A DNA stretch of 64,000 nt from GCA-2770975 sp050248915 (GTDB taxonomy: Bacteria; Cyanobacteriota; Sericytochromatia; UBA7694), in NCBI GenBank assembly GCA_050248915.1, contig JBFWRL010000001.1, forward strand, positions 68,463 through 132,462. Direction: 5' to 3'. A model generated the notes under the pieces. It ran no database searches. It saw nothing but the letters and a program-made list of their open reading frames with translations, and was not told where the DNA came from. The position numbers and the translations under genes are program-made. Of this stretch, positions 41,770 to 49,526 are shown piece by piece (within the stretch, counting starts at the first letter, position 1; each line of letters opens with the position of its first letter).

Positions 41770-42540
41770 TTAGTCCGACTGCATCTGAAAGACGCCGCCC
41801 TCTTTGGACTGATACGAGAGCGAAACAAAAGCCACATGAATCGGATCCCAGGTATCGCCCCCTGTTTGTTTGACAAAGCGCACCATATAACTCAAATTGA
41901 GGCGCAAACTGGGATTGAGCTGGTAGCCCACCCCCACCACTGAGCGGTTCTGGTTGAGGCCCTCGCCGCCCAAATCAAAGAAAAATTCACTGGAGACAAA
42001 AGGCGTCCAATCGCTGCCGGGCTGATTAAAGCTCAAGGCCAAGCGGTTGCGGTAGCGCCAGCGCTGATTGTCGGCCCGCACCCGGTATTCAATCCGGTGG
42101 CGATTGGCCCAGCCAATCTGCTCGCCAAATTGGCCCCGAAACAGCGGTTCCAATTCCAAGCGATGCTCTTCGATAAAGCGGCGGCTTTCAAGATTTTGTA
42201 CCGCTGAATTGGTAAAATGGGCGGCCATGCTAAAATTGGGCGTGAGATTCCAGATCGGGCCGATGCGCCAGAGCAATTGATGGATATCTGGAAAGACCGG
42301 CCCCTCTTGTAATTCGGTATAAAAGCGCATTTGGTCGGGGATAATATCGTGCCAGGCCAAATTGGGATCGGTTTCAGGCGAAAGCGTGAGTTGAAACTCA
42401 TTGGCCAACCAGAGTTCGGTCTTTAAATTTTGGGCTTGTGCGGGAAGCAAAAATACCGGAAGTGCAAACAAGGCCCAAAACGCCAGGAGCAAATCCACAG
42501 ACAAGGCCTGTCGCAAAGACGTTAATGAATATGCCTTCAT
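41770..42540 (-). CDS. DUF2490-type outer-membrane beta-barrel protein
   Basis: The 256-residue protein has a signal peptide (LLLAFWALFALPVFLLPAQA). The mature part alternates amphipathic strands, with the DUF2490 pattern TELWLANEFQLTLSPE, HRLELEPLFRG, NRHRIEYRVRADNQRWRYRN and SSEFFFDLGGEGLNQNR with VGVGYQLNPSLRLNLSYMVR. It ends in a short aromatic/polar tail. It probably inserts in the outer membrane; function unknown. It is convergent with flhA (8 bp between stops). Confidence 0.85.
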   Translation of the reverse strand: MKAYSLTSLRQALSVDLLLAFWALFALPVFLLPAQAQNLKTELWLANEFQLTLSPETDPNLAWHDIIPDQMRFYTELQEGPVFPDIHQLLWRIGPIWNLTPNFSMAAHFTNSAVQNLESRRFIEEHRLELEPLFRGQFGEQIGWANRHRIEYRVRADNQRWRYRNRLALSFNQPGSDWTPFVSSEFFFDLGGEGLNQNRSVVGVGYQLNPSLRLNLSYMVRFVKQTGGDTWDPIHVAFVSLSYQSKEGGVFQMQSD

Positions 42541-42613
42541 ATTTAATTTACCTGAGCAAAAATTTATGGGCTGATTTTTGAGGGGTCAGCCCAAATTATA
42601 ACTCAAATATGCG

Positions 42614-43648
42614 TCAACGGGCTTTGCTCAGCCACATGCGGTAATTTTCAAAGACAAAGGGCTGTACGGGTTTTTTGAAAATCTGAATCGCGGTGCCCAC
42701 CGGCACATGGTTAAAGACCCATTTGGCCCCGCCAATATTCAACCACTCGCCCCCCGATTGCACCCATTTATTGCTCAAACGCAGACAGCCATGGGAAGCC
42801 GGTGCACCGAGCAAATAGAGGTAATTTTCGCCCACCAGCCCGTGATTGCCATATTCAAAGCTGAAGTTGGGCACGAGAATGGTGGTCCAAAAAGGCATCA
42901 GAGATTCATAAAGAGTGGATTTGGGCGAGGCTATTTTGGGCCCCAATTTAAATTGCCCCGTGGGCGTGATTTTGCCCGGTGCGGCACTGGAGGTCAGGAG
43001 GCGTTCGATAATCTCATCTTTGTAGGTCACCAAATAATACTGGCGCTGGGAAACGCCGTTTTGGGCATAGTGTAAATTGACCCAAACCCGCCAATCGGCT
43101 GGGTTTTTACTCAGGCCAGAGACCTCAATTTGTTTGGGGAAAACCGAAGCTGCAAAGGGCTGAATATACAGGCGCAAATTGCGTGGGGCCACCCCCGGAT
43201 AATTTAAACTGAGCTTGACATCTCTGCGGCCCGGCGACTTAAACAGGGCAAAAATTTGCACCTGCCCCGAGGCCGGAATTTCAAACGCCACTTTGCGTCG
43301 CGGCAAGGGCATTTGATCATAGCCTTTGTCGTCATAACTGAGTTCACCTTTGAGGGGGAAAGCCGAATCTGGCAGACTTGCGGCGTTTTCGATCCAGATT
43401 TTGACAGGGCTGCGTTGGCCCTCTTGGGGATTGGCAAAATCCGCCATCAGGCGCAGCCCCTGTACAGGGGTCGGGGTCGCCGTCAGAGCTGGAACCGGTG
43501 TGGGCGCAGGACTGGGGATGGGTTTGGGGGTCGTAGAGGGAATGATTTCTGGGTAATCTGATAAATCTGGGGAGGGGATCGGCTCCGCAGCCACAGCAAG
43601 AGACGTAAACATTACGCTTGCTAAGAAAAAAGGCAAAAGATATCGCAT
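42614..43648 (-). CDS. Exported L,D-transpeptidase (YkuD family)
   Basis: I use ATG 43648 (MRYLLPFFLASVMFTSLAVA), a signal peptide; the frame extends to a TTG at 43681. A Pro-rich linker (residues 25-60) and a beta-sandwich-like domain (65-180) precede the catalytic domain: TPTGQFKLGPK, NHGLVGENYLYLLG and the active-site ASHGCLRLSN with Cys. These enzymes make 3-3 crosslinks in peptidoglycan or anchor proteins to it in the periplasm. The terminal segment (WVFNHVPVGTAIQIFKKP) matches the usual C-terminus of the domain. Confidence 0.92.
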   Translation of the reverse strand: MRYLLPFFLASVMFTSLAVAAEPIPSPDLSDYPEIIPSTTPKPIPSPAPTPVPALTATPTPVQGLRLMADFANPQEGQRSPVKIWIENAASLPDSAFPLKGELSYDDKGYDQMPLPRRKVAFEIPASGQVQIFALFKSPGRRDVKLSLNYPGVAPRNLRLYIQPFAASVFPKQIEVSGLSKNPADWRVWVNLHYAQNGVSQRQYYLVTYKDEIIERLLTSSAAPGKITPTGQFKLGPKIASPKSTLYESLMPFWTTILVPNFSFEYGNHGLVGENYLYLLGAPASHGCLRLSNKWVQSGGEWLNIGGAKWVFNHVPVGTAIQIFKKPVQPFVFENYRMWLSKAR

Positions 43649-43702
43649 GGTTCGGTTCCAATCGTCAGGGAGTGCGGTCAATTTTCTCTAGCTGGAGAGG
43701 TT

Positions 43703-43730
43703 TTTGTACCTCTTTCAATGATGGTACAAT
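43703..43730 (+). promoter_or_regulatory. Candidate sigma-70-type promoter
   Basis: TTTGTA (43703-43708), a 16-bp spacer and TACAAT (43725-43730) precede the start codon at 43746 with a very short leader. Confidence 0.4.
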
Positions 43731-43745
43731 GCGCAAGGCTTGTCA

Positions 43746-44054
43746 ATGAGATCAGCCCGCAACAAGGCAGGAAAAAGACGCTCCAAAACACAGGTGTTCA
43801 GGCAGAAAAAAATGGCATCACAAGACGGTCTGGATTTGGCAATCAGCATGGTCTCCCCGATGATCTTTGGTCTGGTTGTGGGGCTGTACCTGGATAAAGT
43901 CTTTCACACCCCCCCCGTCTTTATGCTCAGCTTGACGCTGCTCGGTGTGGCCACTGGCTTTTGGAGCATTATCAAACGGGCCTATGGCATGGCACCGCCC
44001 CCGAGCTCCAACAGTGAAAAAAAAACGAAACCAGATTCCAATCGCGATCCCTAA
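43746..44054 (+). CDS. AtpZ/AtpI-like small membrane protein
   Basis: The 102-residue protein has a basic N-terminus, then LDLAISMVSPMIFGLVVGLY with LDKVFHTPPVFMLSLTLLGV and ATGFWSIIKRAYG. This is the two-helix ATPase_gene1 pattern (GxxxGxxLDxxxxTxPxxxxxxxxLGxxxGxxxxxR) of proteins that accompany F0F1 ATP synthase and help ring assembly or Mg transport. Starts at 43746 (AAGG upstream), TTG 43740 or ATG 43812 are all possible. No atp operon follows, which is unusual for this family. Confidence 0.75.
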   Translation: MRSARNKAGKRRSKTQVFRQKKMASQDGLDLAISMVSPMIFGLVVGLYLDKVFHTPPVFMLSLTLLGVATGFWSIIKRAYGMAPPPSSNSEKKTKPDSNRDP

Positions 44055-44141
44055 AAGCCACGGCAGAAAATAGTCAAAAGAACGTTATAATAAACTATTA
44101 ATATCTGATAGGGATCCACTAATTCCAACGGGGTACAGGCA

Positions 44142-47100
44142 ATGGCGCGCGGAGACATCGATGATCGCATCCTCAAACAGGCCTTAATTGATCGCCAATT
44201 GGTAGACAAAACAACATTGGAAAGCCTGATTCAAGACCAAGAAGGACGTTTCCGAGCTCTGCGAAAAACCCTGCCTGGCAGCTCTTTTTTGATCAACCTC
44301 GCACAAAACACCCTGGAAATCACCGACCTCGTCAGCGGAGACACGCGCAAGAAATTGACACTCAAAAGTGGCAAAGCTGAGGCCTTTGACCCAGAAAACT
44401 GGGAACATTGGGGCAGCTCGCCCCTCCTGGTTCAGGGCAGTGACGGCAACCAAGCCGGTCGCTTGGATGGGGAATTGACACCGACCTACGGCCTGGTCAC
44501 CCTGCCCGACAGCAGCTATGTTTACAACAATGGCCGTTTGGACACCGAATACCTCGCCACCAGCGAATCCTGCCTATTTTCGGGGGTCTACAAAGGCAAA
44601 CCCACTGCTGCCCCGTACGATCTCTTTCTCTCCCGCGATCGCTCCCTGCTCTGCCTCAGCGACCGGGGTGCTGGCACACTCAGACTGATCTCAACCCAGG
44701 ACTTCAGCGATCGGGGCCCAATTCAAATCCGCGAGGCAGGCAGCAATTTGGCCCTCAATGTCGCCCCAGACACGGCCAAAAAACGCGTCTTTATCACCGA
44801 CAATCAGACCTCCAATTTGTATATTCTCGATTTGGAGAGTTTACAAATTCAACGCCAGCGGGTGGGTTTGGGCATTTTGGGCAATATTTTGCTCTCACCC
44901 GATGGAGAGCATCTCTATTTGCTCACCCTCAAACCCAATCAAAATCTGGTCTACCTCAATACCCAAAATTTTGAAGCCGAAAAATCTGTCAAACTCAAAG
45001 GGGATCTGTTTAAAGCCAATAGCAGTGACCCCTCCGATCTGTTTGCGCTCTCACCCGACCAAAAACAATTGCTGGTCATGACCTATCTCAATGAACCCAC
45101 GCCGTTTACCCCCGTGATCACTGTTTTGGAAGCAGAAGGGGTCAAAACGGTTAGGCGTTATTCGATCAAAGAAGAGGGCAAACCCAGCCAAATTCTCTTT
45201 GCCAGCAAAAACCCCTTTCAGGAACATGCCCGCCGCCTCGAAGATCTGGTGGTGGAGGCCCGCTTGCTTGAACCGCGGGCCCTGTGGGAGCTCAAACGCG
45301 AATTGCGGGAATTACAGGGCCTCGACCCCGATGAGGAAGGGCCCCTCAAACCCCGCAAAGCCAGCGAAAAAGAAGAATCTGAACCAGAAGAAGTCAGCGA
45401 AGAGACCGCGGTTGAAGAGGAACCGGTTGAAGCCGAAAAAGAGCCCGAGTTCCTTGAGATCGAACAGCACATTATTGATATCGCGGTCACCAAAAAAGAC
45501 CAACAGAAAAAAGATGAGATGGGCATTACCCCTGCCAAAGCCCCCAAGATCGATCTGCCCCACGAGGCCCTGGAAGAGATCATCGATATCATGATCAATA
45601 CCTTTCAGAAACAGGTCGAAGAAGATATCTCCGACTATCCCGATGTGATGATGCGCCTGCGCGAAGAAGCCGAAAAAGCCCGCCAAGAACTGGAAAATTA
45701 TGACTCCGTGATTGTCCAAATTCCCGACTTGTTTGAGGGCAAATCGCTGCGCACGGTCATTTTGCGCGAAGCAATTGTGATGATGCTCGATCTCAAAGCC
45801 TCAATCAAAGCAGCAGGGGTCCGCACGGTGCCCACCCATTGCCCCAATTGCCGCCAGCCTCTTTTGGGCAGTTGGGACTGCGACGCCTGCGGCTTCGAAA
45901 TCGACAATGCCGAACGGGCCTTTAAACGCCGCACAGCCTCCGCTGAACCCACCGCCAATTTGGCGCGTGGCCAAATTTTGGTCCCCGACCCGCTGGGGTT
46001 GCGTATTTTACAGCTCAACCCGTTTAAATTTGTGAGCTGGAGCCTCGACCCCGATCAGCTTTCCTGTGACTATCCCGTGGACTGTCTGATGTTGCCCAAT
46101 AACAATCTGCTCTTGGCCGACAAAGACGGGCACAAGATTATGGAAGTGGGCAGCCGGGGTAAAATTTTCTGGACCTTCGACAACCACGCTTCGGGCCGCC
46201 ACGCCCTGCGCAATCCTGTGCGCATTACCTACCGCTACGAAGATGACAATTCTGTGCGCCTGCTAATTGTCGATCAAGGCAACCACCGTGTGCTTGAAGT
46301 AGATAAAAACAACGAGATCTATTGGGAGTTTGGCGTACAGGGAGAAGCCGGCGATCACGGCAAACACCTCGACACCCCTTGTGATATTCAGTACACCCAC
46401 GACAATACCTATTTGATCGCCGACACCGGCAATCACCGGGTGCTCGAAATCAAAGGGGGCAATATTTACAAGGAGTGGGGCGACAACCTTGACCTTAAAT
46501 CCCCCACCTGCGCGCTGCGCCTGCTCAACGACCACACCCTGATTCTCGACTCAGGCAATTACCGCCTGCTGGAACTCGATGATCGCGGCCAAATTTTGCG
46601 GGAATCGACCTATTACAGCCGCGAAATTGATGAAGAGTTTCGCGTGGTGCATCCGATCAAAATGATCCGCTTGCTCAACAAAGACATTTTGATCATGGAT
46701 GAAGACAAATTGATTCAGGTCATGTTGAACACCAATAAACTGGTTTGGTATTCCAAACTCGACGATCTGGCTTTTCAGCCCCAGGTCCAAGAGGCAGAAA
46801 TTGTCATCGACGAAAATGGCAATGAACGCCGGGTTTACAAGGTGATTGACCACGGCGATATCCGCCCCGTGCGCCTCTCACAAAAAATCAATTTTAAGCG
46901 CATGCAGCAATTGATTGCCGCCCGTTTGCAGAATGAGACGGTGCCAGGCGAAGAAGAAGACCCAGATAAAATGAGCATTGGGGCTGCCGACCGCCTGCGT
47001 AGTCTGCTGGCCGACCGCAAGGCCGAACAGGCCCGCACCATGCAAGAGCTCAATCTAGAGACCTTTCAACCCTCTGAAATCTTCCAAAAAAAAGACATAG

Positions 47101-48290
47101 AGCTGCCCAATATCCGCCGCTACTGTATCGACCGCCATCACAACGCCCTGATCCGTATCAACCGCAAGGGCGAAGTCAAATGGCATTACGGCTTTGAAGT
47201 GGGTCAAACGCTCTCACGGCCCTTTCATATTGCCGAGACCAAACGCACGCTCCTGGTTGCAGATACGGGCAATAACCGCATTCTCGAAATCTCCAAAGCC
47301 GACAAAGAGATCGTGGCAGATTTTCGTGGCCCTGCCGACTCCCCTCTTTCAGGGCCGCGCAGCGCCAACCGCACCGCCATGGGCCGCACGATTATTGCCG
47401 ATCAAAAAAACAAACGCCTGATTGAGCTCGATTCCCGCGATCGGATTGTCTGGGAGTTTAACAAGTCTGGCCAACTCTCTTCACCCCAATATGCTGAAGA
47501 GGTCGATAATGGCGATATTCTCTTTGCCGACTCCATGTTAAACAGCATTCGCCAGGTCGATAAAGAGGGCAATTTGCGTTGGTCTTATGGCAGCCGGATC
47601 AAAGGCACGGGCCCCGGCCAACTCTTTGCCCCCGAATACGCCACCCGTTTGCCCAATGGCAATACCCTGATTGCCGACACCCGCAATAACCGCATCGTGG
47701 AAGTGGATATGAACGGCTCTCAAGTCTGGTTATACGAGGGCCGGGGTCGCCAAAAAGTGCTGAACCCCACGCGCTGCGAACGCACCGAAGACAATACCAC
47801 CTTGATTATTTACAACAATAACCGCGAGGTGATTGAGGTCGATGCCAAAGGGGAGACCCTCTGGTATTTTCGCATGGGCAACGACGTGTTTTTGCCCCCT
47901 GTGCATGGCAAAGGGGCCAAACAAATGGTCGAAAAACTCAGCACCTATTACAATCCGATCGAAAAACGGCTGGTGCGCATGGCGGCCCAAGATGGCATGA
48001 AAGGGGTCGAAGTCCATGTCACACTGATGGACAATGTGCAGATGAAGTCTGTGCGCGCCTCTTTGGTCTTAATGGCCCTGGAAAAATCCGGCACGGTGAT
48101 CAAGACCTTTCCCACCCCCGAAGAATTGCTTGCCGATAAATTTGGCAAATTTATGATTGTCTCGTTTATCCTCAATCCAGATATTGGCATGGGCACGTTG
48201 GAATTGGATGTGGCCGCCATTGCTGAGATCGAAGCGGTCAAGGTCGAAGAGATCAGCTTTGAAGAAGCCGCTGCAGCGGGGGCCCGCTGA
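44142..48290 (+). CDS. Giant propeller protein with zinc ribbon and CheA-P2-like C-terminal domain
   Basis: This 1382-residue protein has no signal peptide or membrane helix, so it is cytoplasmic. Parts: a helical N-terminus; a first propeller-like region, about 100-390 (VFITDNQTSNLYILDLESLQ, LSPDGEHLYLLTLKPNQNLV); an acidic segment and helical spacer, 400-560; a four-Cys zinc ribbon (HCPNCRQP, CDACGFE) at 566-585; two propeller blocks, about 600-880 and 980-1270, of NHL/arylsulfotransferase-type repeats (LIADTGNHRVLEI, LVADTGNNRILEIS, LIADTRNNRIVEVD). The end, 1287-1370 (GVEVHVTLMDNVQMKSVRAS, LVLMALEKSGTVIKTFPTPE), follows the pattern of the CheY-binding P2 domain of CheA. TATAAT at 44096-44101 may be its -10. 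The next gene starts within its stop (TGATG). Confidence 0.85.
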   Translation: MARGDIDDRILKQALIDRQLVDKTTLESLIQDQEGRFRALRKTLPGSSFLINLAQNTLEITDLVSGDTRKKLTLKSGKAEAFDPENWEHWGSSPLLVQGSDGNQAGRLDGELTPTYGLVTLPDSSYVYNNGRLDTEYLATSESCLFSGVYKGKPTAAPYDLFLSRDRSLLCLSDRGAGTLRLISTQDFSDRGPIQIREAGSNLALNVAPDTAKKRVFITDNQTSNLYILDLESLQIQRQRVGLGILGNILLSPDGEHLYLLTLKPNQNLVYLNTQNFEAEKSVKLKGDLFKANSSDPSDLFALSPDQKQLLVMTYLNEPTPFTPVITVLEAEGVKTVRRYSIKEEGKPSQILFASKNPFQEHARRLEDLVVEARLLEPRALWELKRELRELQGLDPDEEGPLKPRKASEKEESEPEEVSEETAVEEEPVEAEKEPEFLEIEQHIIDIAVTKKDQQKKDEMGITPAKAPKIDLPHEALEEIIDIMINTFQKQVEEDISDYPDVMMRLREEAEKARQELENYDSVIVQIPDLFEGKSLRTVILREAIVMMLDLKASIKAAGVRTVPTHCPNCRQPLLGSWDCDACGFEIDNAERAFKRRTASAEPTANLARGQILVPDPLGLRILQLNPFKFVSWSLDPDQLSCDYPVDCLMLPNNNLLLADKDGHKIMEVGSRGKIFWTFDNHASGRHALRNPVRITYRYEDDNSVRLLIVDQGNHRVLEVDKNNEIYWEFGVQGEAGDHGKHLDTPCDIQYTHDNTYLIADTGNHRVLEIKGGNIYKEWGDNLDLKSPTCALRLLNDHTLILDSGNYRLLELDDRGQILRESTYYSREIDEEFRVVHPIKMIRLLNKDILIMDEDKLIQVMLNTNKLVWYSKLDDLAFQPQVQEAEIVIDENGNERRVYKVIDHGDIRPVRLSQKINFKRMQQLIAARLQNETVPGEEEDPDKMSIGAADRLRSLLADRKAEQARTMQELNLETFQPSEIFQKKDIELPNIRRYCIDRHHNALIRINRKGEVKWHYGFEVGQTLSRPFHIAETKRTLLVADTGNNRILEISKADKEIVADFRGPADSPLSGPRSANRTAMGRTIIADQKNKRLIELDSRDRIVWEFNKSGQLSSPQYAEEVDNGDILFADSMLNSIRQVDKEGNLRWSYGSRIKGTGPGQLFAPEYATRLPNGNTLIADTRNNRIVEVDMNGSQVWLYEGRGRQKVLNPTRCERTEDNTTLIIYNNNREVIEVDAKGETLWYFRMGNDVFLPPVHGKGAKQMVEKLSTYYNPIEKRLVRMAAQDGMKGVEVHVTLMDNVQMKSVRASLVLMALEKSGTVIKTFPTPEELLADKFGKFMIVSFILNPDIGMGTLELDVAAIAEIEAVKVEEISFEEAAAAGAR

Positions 48291-48595
48291 TGATTCTCTA
48301 CAGTGTGACCGTCTCTCTGCCCGAAGAGCGCGAAGCGGAGTGGTTGGATTGGCAGCGCGAAGAACATATCCCCGAAGTCATGGCCACAGGCTTTTTCAAT
48401 AAACATTCGCTGCACAAGCTCTTGGAGCCCATCATGGAGGCCGGATTTGTGACCTATAACGTGCTTTATACCACCGAGTCGCTCGACCACCTCAACCGCT
48501 ACCGCGCAGAGGCCGGTCCGCGTTTGCAGCAAAAACACCTTGAGCGCTTTGGCGAGGAGATTTTTGCCATCCGCTCAGTGATGCAGATCTGTTAA
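48290..48595 (+). CDS. DUF4286-family protein
   Basis: The 101-residue protein has the family pattern MILYSVTVSLPEEREAEWLD, WQREEHIPEVMATGFFNKHS and the ending RSVMQI. It is a small dimeric ferredoxin-like fold of unknown function, related in shape to EthD/NIPSNAP proteins. Its ATG overlaps the stop of the giant propeller gene (TGATG), so the two are translated together and may form a complex. Confidence 0.85.
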   Translation: MILYSVTVSLPEEREAEWLDWQREEHIPEVMATGFFNKHSLHKLLEPIMEAGFVTYNVLYTTESLDHLNRYRAEAGPRLQQKHLERFGEEIFAIRSVMQIC

Positions 48596-48625
48596 TTTAT
48601 TTCTTGCCCAGAAAGTGAAGCCACG

Positions 48626-48961
48626 ATGCAAATTGTCCTGCTCGACCCCCAACTCAAAGAAAAAACCTACCTGATCGACGAAGACAGTTTGGGGGTCGAA
48701 AAAATCAAGCTGCCGTTTACCGATGGTCTGCCGCCGGGTTTTGACCGCGAGACGGTGGGCCGCTTGGGCTACCGGGTCAAAGCCCAAATGGCCTGGAACA
48801 AAAACCAAGCAGAACCCTTCGATCTGAGTTTTTTGTATCTGCATCCAGCGGATCGCGTACTCAACCTGGCGGTGCCCAAACGCCACCGGGTCGAAGACCT
48901 GACCGACCTCTTGGCCTACGTCAAACAATTTGTCGAAACCGAATTGCCTAGCGGGTCTTGA
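48626..48961 (+). CDS. Hypothetical protein, third gene of the propeller operon
   Basis: The 111-residue soluble protein reads IVLLDPQLKEKTYLIDEDSL, IKLPFTDGLPPGFDRETVGR and PKRHRVEDLTDLLAYVKQFV. No family recognised. It is 30 bp after the DUF4286 gene on the same strand. The 3' end overlaps the convergent secreted-protein gene by 14 bp. Confidence 0.65.
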   Translation: MQIVLLDPQLKEKTYLIDEDSLGVEKIKLPFTDGLPPGFDRETVGRLGYRVKAQMAWNKNQAEPFDLSFLYLHPADRVLNLAVPKRHRVEDLTDLLAYVKQFVETELPSGS

Positions 48962-49367
48962 GCTCTGCTATCATTTTTTTTGCCAGGTCATCGGGCATGC
49001 GGGCATTTTGCACTTTGAAATGGTCCACGGAGAGTTTGGCATGGTCGCCATACAAGACAATTTTCCAGGTTTCATCGGGCATTTTGCGCAAGAGCACAAA
49101 ATAGAGCAAATTGTCTTCGGGCCGGGCAATCCGCAGCAGGGCCCAGCCTTTGCTGGCGACCAAGGCCTCGGTATAACACACGGGTTTGCGATCGCCTTTG
49201 CAAACAGGCTGTTCGGCCTGGGCCATCAGCCGCTGTTTGGGGCTGTCTTGGGCCTTTTCGAGCCGGTTTTTTAGATTGCGAATATCGCGGGTCTGGGCCC
49301 AGGCGCTGGGCAAAGTCACCCCCAAAACCAAAAAGGCCCCCAAACAGGTTTTGATCATCCGGCGCAT
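48948..49367 (-). CDS. Small exported protein of unknown function
   Basis: The 139-residue protein has a cleavable signal peptide (TCLGAFLVLGVTLPSAWAQ). The mature part has two Cys (VCKGDRKPVCYTE) likely to form a disulphide, and a beta-rich C-terminal half (WALLRIARPEDNLLYFVLLR, TWKIVLYGDHAKLSVDHFKV) that resembles small domains measuring stalk or lysozyme-inhibitor size. No family assigned. Confidence 0.65.
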   Translation of the reverse strand: MRRMIKTCLGAFLVLGVTLPSAWAQTRDIRNLKNRLEKAQDSPKQRLMAQAEQPVCKGDRKPVCYTEALVASKGWALLRIARPEDNLLYFVLLRKMPDETWKIVLYGDHAKLSVDHFKVQNARMPDDLAKKMIAELKTR

Positions 49368-49526
49368 AAATACTCCCTCTCTTCAAAGACATCAGCTATT
49401 TTGTTCTTCCCAAGTCAGCAGCGTTTCAAACCAAGTTACATGCACAGATCTGTTAAAGAGACAAAACCCAAGTCACAGCACACACACCAAACAAAATGTT
49501 AGAATCAGCGCAATAGGCCATTCACC

